64,000 nt of DNA, taken from the NCBI GenBank assembly GCA_947084935.1, contig CAMTUH010000003.1, positions 62,001 to 126,000 on the forward strand. Reading direction: 5' to 3'. The number at the start of each line of letters is the position of its first letter. The first letter of the stretch is position 1. Below, piece after piece: positions 8,112 to 17,290 of this stretch. The position numbers were made by a program, and so were the translations under genes. The notes under the pieces are model-generated. The model saw only the letters and a program-made list of their open reading frames with translations, was not told the origin of the DNA and made no database searches. The DNA is from CAMTUH01 sp947084935 (GTDB lineage Bacteria > Pseudomonadota > Gammaproteobacteria > Coxiellales > Coxiellaceae).

Positions 8112-9357
8112 TGTATCGCAATTCACTCAAACACAAACTCGGGTTACCGCTTTTGTTATTTGCGGGTTAGCCGCGCTGTTTTACGTGTACGATTATTTTA
8201 TTCAGGTTGCGCCGAGTATTATGACGCAACAATTAATGCGCTCATTTGACATCGGTGCTGCTGAGCTCGGAATTTTAAGCGCCAGTTTTTTTTATTCTTA
8301 CACACTCATGCAGATACCGTCGGGTTTGTTGTTGGACCGCTTGGGTGCTCGAAAAATTTTGACTGTTGCCGTGTTATTCAGTGCAGTGGGCGTGTTGATG
8401 TTCGGCATGACCACACATTTTTGGGTGGCGGCCGCGTCGCGATTTTTAATTGGTTTGGGATCCGCCTGTGCTTTTATCAGTGCGATATTTTTGGTATCGC
8501 GCTGGGTGTCGCCCCATCGATTTGCGGTGATTGCGGGTGTTATTCAGCTGGCGGGATGTTTGGGTTCTCTGTTTGGGCAAGCACCGCTGGCGTTGGTCAT
8601 TAATCGGTTTGGTTGGCGTCAATCCATGATTGTGATCGGGGTGATTACTTTTGCCTTGGTTTTTGTGTATGGATTTTTAATTCGAGACGGTGCGAAACCC
8701 GCACAAAGCGAAACGATTTCGTTGTCGAATGAATGGCAGCGACTGCGTTACGTGGTTCGGCAGTCCCACGTGTGGTGGGTGTTTGCCATCGGATTAATTT
8801 GTTGGATCCCGGTGGGAGCTATTGGTGCTCTGTGGGGAGTTCCCTATTTGATGGCCGTTTACGGATGGACGAACGTGGTTGCCGGGCAAATGTGTTCTTT
8901 ATTTTGGGTGGGTTTGGGAGTCGGCAGCCCACTGCTTGGGTGGTACGCGAATCGCGCTGGGAAACGCCGACAGCCCGTGGAAATTTGTTTTGTCTTGGCG
9001 ATAGCGGGCTCGGTTTTATTATTATTAGCACCGCATGTTTCGCCGTGGATTACAGCGATGGCGTTGTTGCTGCTCGGAACCTCTGCGTCGATTCAAGCGT
9101 TTACGTTTAGTTTGATTAATGACAGCGTGCCGAAAGAGGTGTTTGGCACGGCGTCGGGGTTGATTAACATGGCGGCCATTTTGGGTGGCGGTGTTGCGCA
9201 GACAGTGATTGGGTTTATTTTGCGTTATGAGTGGAAGGGAGCAATTGTAAATGATGTTCCCGCCTACGCGGTGAGCAATTATCAGTGGGCGTTTTCGTTT
9301 TTGGTGGTGACTGCGGTTGTTGGGTTTTTGATTGCGCGGTTTAGAGTGAAACATTAA
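8104..9357 (+). CDS. Major facilitator superfamily transporter
   Basis: The 417-residue product has about twelve hydrophobic segments. The MFS signature between helices 2 and 3 reads GLLLDRLGARK, and a second half resembling it follows a central loop near residue 210. The substrate cannot be read from the sequence. The start is taken as TTG 8104, overlapping the parB stop by eight bases, because no ATG or GTG lies before the first membrane segment. It is probably cotranscribed with parAB, although the function is unrelated. Confidence 0.85.
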   Translation: MSNVSQFTQTQTRVTAFVICGLAALFYVYDYFIQVAPSIMTQQLMRSFDIGAAELGILSASFFYSYTLMQIPSGLLLDRLGARKILTVAVLFSAVGVLMFGMTTHFWVAAASRFLIGLGSACAFISAIFLVSRWVSPHRFAVIAGVIQLAGCLGSLFGQAPLALVINRFGWRQSMIVIGVITFALVFVYGFLIRDGAKPAQSETISLSNEWQRLRYVVRQSHVWWVFAIGLICWIPVGAIGALWGVPYLMAVYGWTNVVAGQMCSLFWVGLGVGSPLLGWYANRAGKRRQPVEICFVLAIAGSVLLLLAPHVSPWITAMALLLLGTSASIQAFTFSLINDSVPKEVFGTASGLINMAAILGGGVAQTVIGFILRYEWKGAIVNDVPAYAVSNYQWAFSFLVVTAVVGFLIARFRVKH

Positions 9358-9359
9358 GG

Positions 9360-10181
9360 CTACAATTTACGAAAATATTCCCGTTGTAAAAACGCCGTCA
9401 AAGAGCTTTTATTGATTTCGAAATCGGTTTCATCAATACGATTCACCGCTCGCAATCCAATCAAACAGTTTGTGATAAACGCTTCCTCTGCAGTGTGTGC
9501 GAAAGTTAATTCCATCGGTTGTGCGTGCACGGGAATTTTATGCTGCGCGGCGATTTTTAATAAAATTTCTCGAGTGGTTCCGGGTAAGGCGCCCTCCTCC
9601 GTGGGCGGCGTAAAAAGTTCGTTATTTTTTATAAAAAATACATTTGCGCTTGAAGCACAAACCACGCGATTTTTGGTATTTAGTAAGAGTGCGTCGTCAT
9701 AATTCCTTTTTTTTGCTTCGGTTTTAGCAAGGATTTTTTCAAGGTAATTCAGGGTTTTTATTTGTGTTAACGGCGAGGATTCATTTATTTTTATTGCGGC
9801 GGTGCACAACGTGATTGGATTTTCGTTTCGGGTGTAAGCATTAACGGTGATCAGCACGGTGGGGTTGGTATTGGGGGAAATGTCCACACCACGAGGCCCA
9901 TTTCCCCGCGAGAGGGTAATGCGAATCACGCCCTCAGCAATATTATTTTGATGAATGAGTAATTCAATAATCGAAGAAATTTCCGATAATGAGATTGTGA
10001 TTGGAATAGATAATAAGCGTGCTCCTTTCTCTAATCGAAACCAATGCGCGGATAAGTTAACGGCTTTTCCGCGATGGCAGGCGATGGTTTCAAAGAGGCC
10101 GTCGCCGAGCAGAAATCCGCGATCGGTTACTTCAATATGCGCCTGATCATTCGAAATAATTTTGCCATTGAGATACAGCAT
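9360..10181 (-). CDS. Class IV aminotransferase, probably aminodeoxychorismate lyase (PabC-like)
   Basis: The 273-residue product has the class IV pyridoxal-phosphate fold. It begins LYLNGK, continues TDRGFLLGDGLFET, and has TLNYLEKILA with the likely PLP lysine before it, then CASSANVFF and a late TEEAFITN-like AEEAFITN. The family includes PabC (4-amino-4-deoxychorismate to 4-aminobenzoate), D-amino acid and branched-chain aminotransferases. PabC is favoured because of length and because a PabA/TrpG-type glutaminase is present at 62775, but the substrate is inference. It is divergent from the acyl-AMP ligase fusion, with TATAAT at 10215-10210 as a likely -10. Confidence 0.8.
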   Translation of the reverse strand: MLYLNGKIISNDQAHIEVTDRGFLLGDGLFETIACHRGKAVNLSAHWFRLEKGARLLSIPITISLSEISSIIELLIHQNNIAEGVIRITLSRGNGPRGVDISPNTNPTVLITVNAYTRNENPITLCTAAIKINESSPLTQIKTLNYLEKILAKTEAKKRNYDDALLLNTKNRVVCASSANVFFIKNNELFTPPTEEGALPGTTREILLKIAAQHKIPVHAQPMELTFAHTAEEAFITNCLIGLRAVNRIDETDFEINKSSLTAFLQREYFRKL

Positions 10182-10265
10182 GCTTTACACTACTTAAGGT
10201 TGGTACGCTATTATACCCCGTACGATCGATTTTTGGGCATTGTGGGGTCAGAAGGATTTGAAAGC

Positions 10266-13079
10266 ATGAAGCGATTCGTCGATCAGTCACCGACCAGACA
10301 GAAGTCTCAGATTCTCGCTGTTGTCCAAAAATTTTTAATCGAGTCCGGTTCAGATCGGGCGGCTCGATCCGTTTCCGCCGCATCCTTGTTGGAGCAAGAC
10401 CTGGGAATCGGCAGCCTCGAACGAGCCGAACTTTTTCATCGCGTTGAAAAGGCCTTTGGTATTCAACTCCCCGACTCCCTCATGATTGACGCGAAGCGCA
10501 TTCAAGACGTGATGGACGCCGTTTCCGCTGCTCATCCGGAAGAATTTGTGGCGGCTCAAAGTGAAGTTCCCAGTTTAGAAGCTAAAGAAACGGATCCCAG
10601 CGGCGGCAATACATTGACGGAAGTGTTGCATTTATATGCCGAAAAAGATCCGGAGCGGCCGCATATCTATTTGCAAAATGAAAAAGGTAAAGAGGAAATT
10701 ATCCGTTATGGAAAATTATATGAAATGGGTAAGCGGGTCGCTCAGGGATTGATTAATAAAGGCCTTAAACACGGCGAAACCGTTGCTATTATGTTGCCGA
10801 CTTCCCCCGAATTTTTTTATGCTTTTTTTGGCGTTTTACTGGCGGGTGCAATACCCGTTCCCATTTATCCACCGTTTCGCGTCGATCAAATTGAAGAATA
10901 TGCAAAACGGGAAGCGTTGATTTTGCGAAATGCCGGCGTGCGTGTATTGATTACCTTCAAACGTGCGGAAACGCTCAGTAAATTATTGCAGAATTTTATT
11001 CCCAGTTTATTAGAAGTGACCACGGTGGATGTATTGATAACCAACGGAGGAAAGTTTTCGGCAACTCCTCTGGAGTCTGCAGACCTTGCTTTAATTCAAT
11101 ATACGTCGGGCAGCACCGGAAATCCAAAGGGCGTGTTGTTGAGTCACGCCAACTTATTAGCCAACATCAAAACGTATGGAGAGGGTATTGATATTCAACC
11201 CACGGACGTGGCCGTGAGTTGGTTACCGCTGTATCACGACATGGGTTTAATCGGTGCGTGGTTAGGCAGCCTATATTATGGAGTTCCTCTGACGTTATTA
11301 TCACCCCTGTCTTTTTTATCGCGCCCTGAGCGGTGGTTGTGGGCAATACACTACCACCGCGCCACGATATCTGCAGGTCCTAATTTTGCCTATGAATTGT
11401 GTATTAAAAAAATTGACGACGAAGCGATTAAAGGTCTTGATTTAAGCTCGTGGCGATTGGCGTTTAATGGTGCGGAAATGATTTATGCAAAAACGATGGA
11501 TCGCTTTGCGAAACGATTTGCGCGTTACGGCTTTCAAAAACAGGCTTTTTTCCCCGCGTACGGATTAGCCGAATGTTCGTTGGCACTTACTTTCCCGCCG
11601 CTGAAACGAGAACCGCGTGTGGATCGTATTCAACGAAAACCGTTTGAGAAAGAAGGCCGAGCCATTCCCCTTCAAGAAGATGAAAAAAATTTTTATGAAT
11701 TTGTTTCTTGTGGTAAATCGGTACGCGGTCACGACGTTCGAGTCGTCAACGAAAAAAATGAACCCGTGTCCGAACGGTGGGTTGGGAATATTCAATTTCA
11801 AGGACCGTCGGCTATGCAAGGATATTATCGAAATCCGGAAGCGACGAAAGCCATTTACCACGACGGCTGGTGGGACACGGGCGACTTGGGTTATTTGGCC
11901 GATGGTGAGTTGTTCATCACGGGTCGTCTTAAAGATTTAATTATCAAAGCGGGTCGAAATTATTATCCCGGCGAAATTGAAGAGATCGCGAGCTTGGCTA
12001 AAGGTGTGCGCAAAGGGTGCGTCGCGGCTTTTGGTATCACGGATGAAGTGCGTGGAACGGAGAGGCTCGTTATCGTGGCTGAAATCGGCGAATCAAATAA
12101 AGACGGCATTCGCGATGAAATTGTGAAAAAAGTGATTGCGCAATTGGGCATTCCTCCGGACGAAGTGATTTTAGTGTCGCCGCACACAGTCCCCAAAACA
12201 TCCAGCGGAAAATTACGCCGTTCCACGTGCAAAAAAGATTATCTCGACGGAAAGCTGGGGCGCCGCGGAATTCCCAGTCGTTTACAGATGGTTAAATTGT
12301 TTAGTCAGGTCTCTTGGCAAAAGCTAAAAGGGGGAATGTTCCAGTCCGGGAGGTTCCTCTTTTCAATTTATGTAGCCATCGTTTTTCTCATCACTTTTCT
12401 TCCCGCGTGGCTTTTGATTTCGCTGTCTTCACGAAAACAAGCGGCAAAATGGTTTAGGGCTTGGTCGAGAGGGATATTTCGTCTGTGTTTTTGTCCGATT
12501 ACCGTAAAAGGACACGCAAATCTGCAAACAGAAAAGCCTATGATTTACATTTCTAATCACACGAGTTACCTCGATATCATCGTTCTCGCTGGGATTTTAC
12601 CCAGCGATTGTAATTTTATTGCAAAAAAAGAATTGTTGCGCGCACCCGTGATTAAGTACTTCATGAAAAAATTCGAATACATTACCGTTGATCGAGTGGA
12701 TTTTTCAAAAAGTGCGTCCGATGCGAAACAAATTGAAGAATCACTCAAACAAGGCCGGTCGGTGATTATTTTTCCGGAAGGCACGTTTAGCTACGCGACG
12801 GGCGTTCGCCCTTTTAAATCCGGTGCTTTTAAAGTGGCTGCAGAAACGGGAATCCCCATTTGTCCCGTTGCCATTAAAGGCGCGCGAAAAATATTACGTG
12901 CGAACGAAAAATTGCTGCGACCCTATCCCATGCACGTAACAATTGGTGAGGCATTGCGCGTTCAGTCCGGTGACTGGGAGGAAATAGTTCGCTTGCGTGA
13001 ATCCGCGCGCGTGTGGATCGCGGAACACAGCGGCGAACAAACCGTCGATTTAATTGTGGCGGGAGTGGCATTGAGATAG
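10266..13079 (+). CDS. Fusion of acyl carrier domain, acyl-AMP ligase and 1-acylglycerol-phosphate-type acyltransferase
   Basis: The open frame begins at 10074 inside the divergent pabC-like gene, but ATG 10266 is the sensible start, giving 937 residues. There are three parts. Residues about 1-95 form an acyl carrier domain with LGIGSLERAE, Ser50 being the likely phosphopantetheine site. Residues about 110-680 form an AMP-binding ligase with TSGSTGNPKGV near 285 and an internal insertion typical of fatty acyl-AMP ligases. Residues about 700-937 form a PlsC-like acyltransferase with a membrane segment, NHTSYLD near 763 and FPEGTFS near 835. The protein would activate a fatty acid, load it on a carrier and transfer it to a hydroxyl acceptor in the inner membrane. 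The acceptor is unknown. Confidence 0.88.
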   Translation: MKRFVDQSPTRQKSQILAVVQKFLIESGSDRAARSVSAASLLEQDLGIGSLERAELFHRVEKAFGIQLPDSLMIDAKRIQDVMDAVSAAHPEEFVAAQSEVPSLEAKETDPSGGNTLTEVLHLYAEKDPERPHIYLQNEKGKEEIIRYGKLYEMGKRVAQGLINKGLKHGETVAIMLPTSPEFFYAFFGVLLAGAIPVPIYPPFRVDQIEEYAKREALILRNAGVRVLITFKRAETLSKLLQNFIPSLLEVTTVDVLITNGGKFSATPLESADLALIQYTSGSTGNPKGVLLSHANLLANIKTYGEGIDIQPTDVAVSWLPLYHDMGLIGAWLGSLYYGVPLTLLSPLSFLSRPERWLWAIHYHRATISAGPNFAYELCIKKIDDEAIKGLDLSSWRLAFNGAEMIYAKTMDRFAKRFARYGFQKQAFFPAYGLAECSLALTFPPLKREPRVDRIQRKPFEKEGRAIPLQEDEKNFYEFVSCGKSVRGHDVRVVNEKNEPVSERWVGNIQFQGPSAMQGYYRNPEATKAIYHDGWWDTGDLGYLADGELFITGRLKDLIIKAGRNYYPGEIEEIASLAKGVRKGCVAAFGITDEVRGTERLVIVAEIGESNKDGIRDEIVKKVIAQLGIPPDEVILVSPHTVPKTSSGKLRRSTCKKDYLDGKLGRRGIPSRLQMVKLFSQVSWQKLKGGMFQSGRFLFSIYVAIVFLITFLPAWLLISLSSRKQAAKWFRAWSRGIFRLCFCPITVKGHANLQTEKPMIYISNHTSYLDIIVLAGILPSDCNFIAKKELLRAPVIKYFMKKFEYITVDRVDFSKSASDAKQIEESLKQGRSVIIFPEGTFSYATGVRPFKSGAFKVAAETGIPICPVAIKGARKILRANEKLLRPYPMHVTIGEALRVQSGDWEEIVRLRESARVWIAEHSGEQTVDLIVAGVALR

Positions 13080-13085
13080 GAGCCC

Positions 13086-14360
13086 ATGGTTCAGGAAAGA
13101 TTATTTCAAAAATCATCCAAAGCGGGCGTTTTTGCTTGGTGTTTATACGACTGGGCGAATTCCGCTTTTTCTACAATCATTCTCACGTTTGTTTTTGCTA
13201 CGTACTTTACCGAAAAAATTGCTGAAAACACCATCGTCGGCACGTCACTCTGGGCTAATGCGGTGGCGGTCTCGGGATTAATCATCGCGGTGTCGAGCCC
13301 ACTCCTCGGCGCCATCGCAGACCACGAAGGTCGGCGTAAACCGTGGATCACCGCTTTTGCATTGATATCAATTGTTTCCGCGGGATTGCTGTGGTTTTCC
13401 AAGCCCGAACCGAGCTACGTCGCTTGGACATTACTGTGGATGATTTTGGGCCTCGTTGGGCTTGAAATCAGCATGGTTTTTTACAACGCGATGTTACGAG
13501 ATTTAACGACGGAAAAATACATCGGTCGCGTTTCGGGGTGGGCGTGGGGGCTGGGTTATTTCGGTGGGTTAGCGAGTTTGGTCATCGCTTTATTGGTATT
13601 CGTTCAAGATAACGTAACGTGGTTGGATAAATCGACCGCCGAACAAATTCGTATTTGTGGTCCGCTCGTGGCCGTGTGGTACCTCGTTTTCGGATGGCCC
13701 ATTCTGGTTTGGACTAAAGATCGTCCCCCAACCGGCGTACCCTATCGAAAGGCCGTCAAACTTGGGATTAAACAATTACTCCACACATTACGTTCATTAA
13801 AAAAATACAAAGAGATTTTGAAATTTTTGATTGCGCGTTTGCTGTATATCGAGGGCTTAAACACGATTTTTGCATTCGGCGGTATTTATGCGGCGGGAAC
13901 GTTTCACATGACGTTGGGCCAAGTGATTCAGTTCGGGATTGCGATGAACGTAGCAGCCGGGATCGGTGCAATTAGTTTTGGGTGGCTGGACGATTTTTTG
14001 GGTGCCAAGAACACGGTTCTGATATCGCTCGCCATTATGTTAGTCAGCGGAACGGGCATGTTGATTGTCACCGATCAAGTGCATTTTTGGATTTTAGGCA
14101 TGGGTTTGAGTTTGTGCGTAGGGCCCGTCCAAGCCGCGAGCCGATCACTGATGGTGCGTTTGGCGCCGGAGCACCTCATCACTGAAATGTTTGGGTTGTT
14201 CGCTTTATCCGGCAAGGTCACCGCGTTTATCGGGCCGTGGTTGGTAGGGCTATTTACGTATCTGTTTAAAAGCCAGCGTATTGGAATGAGTACCATTATG
14301 GGATTTTTATTAATCGGCGCGTTGATTCTGACCGCCGTGCGCCCATCGGGAGGGCGTTAA
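13086..14360 (+). CDS. UMF1/Atg22-type MFS transporter
   Basis: The 424-residue product opens with WCLYDWANSAFSTII, the signature of the UMF1 family related to the yeast vacuolar amino acid exporter Atg22, followed by about twelve membrane segments. The usual MFS loop reads ADHEGRRKPW. The substrate is unknown; amino acid export is a family-based guess. AGGAG precedes the ATG, which lies six bases after the stop of the acyltransferase fusion, so the two are probably one transcript. Confidence 0.85.
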   Translation: MVQERLFQKSSKAGVFAWCLYDWANSAFSTIILTFVFATYFTEKIAENTIVGTSLWANAVAVSGLIIAVSSPLLGAIADHEGRRKPWITAFALISIVSAGLLWFSKPEPSYVAWTLLWMILGLVGLEISMVFYNAMLRDLTTEKYIGRVSGWAWGLGYFGGLASLVIALLVFVQDNVTWLDKSTAEQIRICGPLVAVWYLVFGWPILVWTKDRPPTGVPYRKAVKLGIKQLLHTLRSLKKYKEILKFLIARLLYIEGLNTIFAFGGIYAAGTFHMTLGQVIQFGIAMNVAAGIGAISFGWLDDFLGAKNTVLISLAIMLVSGTGMLIVTDQVHFWILGMGLSLCVGPVQAASRSLMVRLAPEHLITEMFGLFALSGKVTAFIGPWLVGLFTYLFKSQRIGMSTIMGFLLIGALILTAVRPSGGR

Positions 14361-14418
14361 TGAATTTACTTTATTTTTAACTGCTTGAGTTTTTGATCGC
14401 GTTGGTGTCAGACACAAT

Positions 14419-14487
14419 GTAGGTTGGGCTGAGCTTCGAAGCCCAACGAATTAATTGTTAGGCTTCATTTCATTCAGCCCAACCTAC
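14419..14487. repeat. Dispersed repeat family B, complete 69-bp copy
   Basis: The ends are perfect 14-bp inverted repeats, GTAGGTTGGGCTGA and TCAGCCCAACCTAC. An inner hairpin GGGCTGAGCTTCGAAGCCC lies near the left end. Partial copies occur at 28034 and 58211. It lies between the UMF1 transporter and the atp operon promoter and could also stop transcription from the left. Confidence 0.85.
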
Positions 14488-14526
14488 CTTGCTGACCGCG
14501 TGCGCCCTTCTCGTTGATGAGCTGCC

Positions 14527-14556
14527 TTGCCATCACCCCCCAAAAGCCTTTATACT
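14527..14556 (+). promoter_or_regulatory. Predicted promoter of the atp operon
   Basis: The -35 is TTGCCA (14527-14532), the spacer is 18 bp, and the -10 is TATACT (14551-14556). It lies 38 bases before the GTG start of atpI and just after repeat B, and is one of the best promoter matches in the window. Confidence 0.7.
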
Positions 14557-14593
14557 CGCCGCAGTTAGCCGTTCGGATGGCGGAGGATCGTGT

Positions 14594-15007
14594 GTGCGTG
14601 AAAAAATATCGAATGATCAACCCACTCGATCCGCTCGTAAGATAGCCTACCGATTGGTGGGGTTACAAGCGCTGGTGGTAATCGTGATCGCCTTGTTTTG
14701 GCTGATCAGCGGCGGAATGGAAGCGCTGTCGGCATTGCTGGGCGGGGCGGCGGGTGTAGTGCCCAGTTTTTATTTTGCTCGGCGCTTGTTTGCGACGACC
14801 AGTGCGCGAGCACCCAAAAGAATTATTAAGGCTTTTTATTTAGGGGAACTTTTTAAATTGGTGCTGAGCGCGGGATTGGTACTCCTTATCATATTAATTA
14901 TCCCCGTTGCCATTGTGCCGCTAATAACGGGATTTATGGGCGCGCAGTTTGGGTTTTGGCTCGCACCGTTGGTCACTCGAGTAAACGTCGTGGAGAATAA
15001 TCAGTAA
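14594..15007 (+). CDS. atpI: F0F1 ATP synthase accessory protein I
   Basis: The frame is open from 14489, but the promoter lies inside that extension. GTG 14594 has GGAGG seven bases upstream, so I take it as the start, giving 137 residues. Four hydrophobic segments follow a charged N-terminus, as in AtpI, which assists c-ring assembly. The sequence is weakly conserved and is identified mainly by position before atpB. Its stop overlaps the atpB ATG by one base. Confidence 0.85.
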   Translation: MREKISNDQPTRSARKIAYRLVGLQALVVIVIALFWLISGGMEALSALLGGAAGVVPSFYFARRLFATTSARAPKRIIKAFYLGELFKLVLSAGLVLLIILIIPVAIVPLITGFMGAQFGFWLAPLVTRVNVVENNQ

Positions 15008-15801
15008 TGACCGCTCAAGCGAATCTGACACAAGCGGAATACGTCCAACACCACATGCTTCATTGGAAGCTGAACCTTCATAATTTTGCATTTACCGACG
15101 GCGGCTTTTGGACACTGAATTTAGATACGATTGTTATCTCCGTGCTTCTCGGTTCTCTCTTTCTCATTTTGTTTTATTGCATCGCGCGCCGCGCCGTCGT
15201 CACCGTGCCGGGACGGTGGCAGAATTTTGCTGAAATGGCGGTTGAAGCGGTTGACGGTACGGTAAGGGATTCTTACCACGGCAAACGGAATTTCATTGCG
15301 CCCCTTGCTCTGACGATTTTCATCTGGGTTTTTTTAATGAATTTTATGGATTTGGTTCCTGTTGATTTGTTGCCGCGTTTGTTTCACGAAGCGGGGGTTG
15401 ATCATTTCAAAGCGGTTCCTACAGCAGACCCCACGCTCACGTTTGCGATGTCCCTCACCGTGTTTGTGTTGATCATCTTTTACAACATTAAAATGAAGGG
15501 CGGTATTGGGTTAACCAAAGAAGTTCTCAGTCGTCCTTTTGGGTGGTATTTATTTCCGATTAATATTTTATTCCGAATTATTGATGAGTGCGTGAAGCCC
15601 ATGTCGCTGGCTTTACGGCTTTTCGGAAATTTATTTGCCGGTGAATTGATTTTTATCTTGATTGCTTTGTTGCCGTGGTGGGGCCAATTTACACTCGGTG
15701 TTGTGTGGACTATTTTTCACTTGCTCGTGATCGCCATACAAGCGTTTATTTTTATGATGTTGACCATTGTGTATTTGAGTTTGGCATCGGAAACACATTA
15801 A
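15007..15801 (+). CDS. atpB: ATP synthase F0 subunit a
   Basis: The 264-residue membrane protein has the conserved proton-channel helix with LALRLFGNLFAGELI, containing the essential Arg, and a further helix near the C-terminus with AIQAFIFMMLT. It forms the half-channels next to the c-ring. It is the first structural gene of the operon and starts by TAATG overlap with atpI. Confidence 0.98.
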   Translation: MTAQANLTQAEYVQHHMLHWKLNLHNFAFTDGGFWTLNLDTIVISVLLGSLFLILFYCIARRAVVTVPGRWQNFAEMAVEAVDGTVRDSYHGKRNFIAPLALTIFIWVFLMNFMDLVPVDLLPRLFHEAGVDHFKAVPTADPTLTFAMSLTVFVLIIFYNIKMKGGIGLTKEVLSRPFGWYLFPINILFRIIDECVKPMSLALRLFGNLFAGELIFILIALLPWWGQFTLGVVWTIFHLLVIAIQAFIFMMLTIVYLSLASETH

Positions 15802-15827
15802 CTTAACTAAAAAAGAGGAAACAAACG

Positions 15828-16127
15828 ATGAATATCGCGCAGTTAATCGCCAGTGTACAAGGCTTATCGGCCATTGCCGCCGGCCTGTTGATCGGTCTTG
15901 CTTCAATGGGAACCGCCATCGGTTTCGGTATGCTGGGAGGAAAATTTTTAGAGGGCGTGGCACGTCAGCCGGAATTATCACCCATGCTGATGGTGCGCAT
16001 GTTTTTGATGGCGGGGTTAGTCGACGCTTTTGCGGCGATATCCTTGGCTATGGGCTTGGTGCTCATGTTTGCAAAAAATCCGTTTTTAACGGCAGTGACG
16101 CAAGCCGTTTCGAAAATCGTGCAATAA
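15828..16127 (+). CDS. atpE: ATP synthase F0 subunit c
   Basis: The 99-residue hairpin has two hydrophobic helices joined by GVARQPEL, the polar loop. The proton-binding acid is the Asp in AGLVDAFAAI. It is somewhat longer than E. coli subunit c (79), with about 15 extra residues at the C-terminus. A strong AGAGGAAA site precedes the ATG, as expected for the most abundant subunit. Confidence 0.98.
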   Translation: MNIAQLIASVQGLSAIAAGLLIGLASMGTAIGFGMLGGKFLEGVARQPELSPMLMVRMFLMAGLVDAFAAISLAMGLVLMFAKNPFLTAVTQAVSKIVQ

Positions 16128-16154
16128 AAATTACAGAAATCGAGGTATCCTTTC

Positions 16155-16625
16155 ATGGATATTAATGCAACGCTCATCATACAAATGCTGGTTTTTGTCG
16201 TCTTTATTTGGGTGACGATGCGGTTTATTTGGCCGCCCCTGATGAAGGCCTTAGACACTCGGCGCAAAACGATTGCGGATGGGTTGGCTGCTGCGGAACA
16301 GGGAAAAAAAGAGTTGGAATTAGCAGAAATTAAAGCGAAAGAACAACTCACCGAAGCAAAAACTCAGGCCGCACATTTGATTGAGCAAGCCAATCAACGA
16401 GCGAATCATATTGTTGAGGAAGCCAAAGCGAAAGCGCGCCAAGAAGGCGAACATTTGTTATCGCTGGCAAAGGGCGAAATTGAGCAAGAATACAATGCGG
16501 CAAAAGCAAAATTGATGAAGCAAGTAGCGAGTATTGCCGTTGCTGGGGCAGAGAAAATTTTACAGCGCGAGGTGGACAAAGCCAGCAACGATCGATTGGT
16601 GGATGAATTAGTGAGCGAGATTTAA
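16155..16625 (+). CDS. atpF: ATP synthase F0 subunit b
   Basis: The 156-residue protein has one N-terminal membrane helix (about residues 5-25) and then a long charged helix rich in Ala, Glu, Lys and Gln, forming the dimeric peripheral stalk. Length equals that of E. coli AtpF (156). It ends two bases before atpH. Confidence 0.97.
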   Translation: MDINATLIIQMLVFVVFIWVTMRFIWPPLMKALDTRRKTIADGLAAAEQGKKELELAEIKAKEQLTEAKTQAAHLIEQANQRANHIVEEAKAKARQEGEHLLSLAKGEIEQEYNAAKAKLMKQVASIAVAGAEKILQREVDKASNDRLVDELVSEI

Positions 16626-16627
16626 CG

Positions 16628-17185
16628 ATGGCGGAAAAGTTTACCCTTGCACGACCTTATGCCCGCGCCGTTTTTGCGCAAGCGAAGGAAAGTCGCGCGT
16701 TGGAAGCGTGGTCCGATGTGTTAGATGCGCTGTCGGAAATCGTGAAACAAAAAGAAGTGCAACGAATGCTGATTGATCCGCGACTGTCGGGGAAAGCCCT
16801 GGAATCCGTATTGATAGAGCTAACGAACAGTGTGAGCCCAGAAGCGGTTAAAAAAAATTCCGATAAATTTTCGAATTTTATTCAATTGCTGATTGAAGAA
16901 AAAAGGTGTGACGTGTTGCCGAATATTGCGGTTCTTTATCATCAGCTGTTACTGGCGGAGCAACACGTGGTTGAAGCCGAAGTCGTTTCTGCGTTTCCTT
17001 TGAGTAGCGATCATCGTGAGCAGATTGAAAAAGCACTGGAAAAACGGTTTAAATCAAAAATTCAATTGAACCTTCGTGAAGACGAGAAATTAATTGGTGG
17101 CGCGTTGATTCGTGCCGGTAATTGGGTGATGGATGGGACGGTTAAAGGTAAATTGATTAAATTGAGAGAATGCCTTGAGGTTTAA
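16628..17185 (+). CDS. atpH: ATP synthase F1 subunit delta
   Basis: The 185-residue protein begins with ARPYARAVFAQA, the N-terminal helical domain of delta, and ends with LIGGALIRAGNWVMDGTVKG, the conserved C-terminal motif. It links the b stalk to the top of F1. Family length is about 177. A repeat follows before atpA. Confidence 0.97.
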   Translation: MAEKFTLARPYARAVFAQAKESRALEAWSDVLDALSEIVKQKEVQRMLIDPRLSGKALESVLIELTNSVSPEAVKKNSDKFSNFIQLLIEEKRCDVLPNIAVLYHQLLLAEQHVVEAEVVSAFPLSSDHREQIEKALEKRFKSKIQLNLREDEKLIGGALIRAGNWVMDGTVKGKLIKLRECLEV

Positions 17186-17198
17186 TTCATCGAAAACG

Positions 17199-17274
17199 GT
17201 AGCCTGGATGAAGTCCCGCTTTGCGGGACGTAATCCAGGAATTCCTGGGTTACGCAGGGCTTCACCCAGGCTAC
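17199..17274. repeat. Dispersed repeat family A, complete 76-bp copy inside the atp operon
   Basis: The terminal inverted repeats of about 21 bases begin GTAGCCTGGATGAAG on the left and, read inward, GTAGCCTGGGTGAAG on the right. There are two inner palindromes: GTCCCGCTTTGCGGGAC, and CCAGGAATTCCTGG. It fills the 105-base gap between atpH and atpA, where most operons have little spacing. The same 76-bp length recurs at 35484-35559. Confidence 0.9.
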
Positions 17275-17290
17275 GAGTTGGGAGAACACT

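Noticed and set aside
8733..9110. Alternative frames inside the MFS gene at 8104
   Set aside because: They are shadows of the membrane protein in other frames, with no ribosome-binding site or family similarity.
10074..10265. Upstream extension of the acyl-AMP ligase fusion
   Set aside because: It lies inside the divergent class IV aminotransferase gene and has no carrier-domain similarity; ATG 10266 starts the recognisable domain.
14489..14593. Upstream extension of atpI
   Set aside because: The predicted operon promoter is inside it and GTG 14594 has a good GGAGG site.
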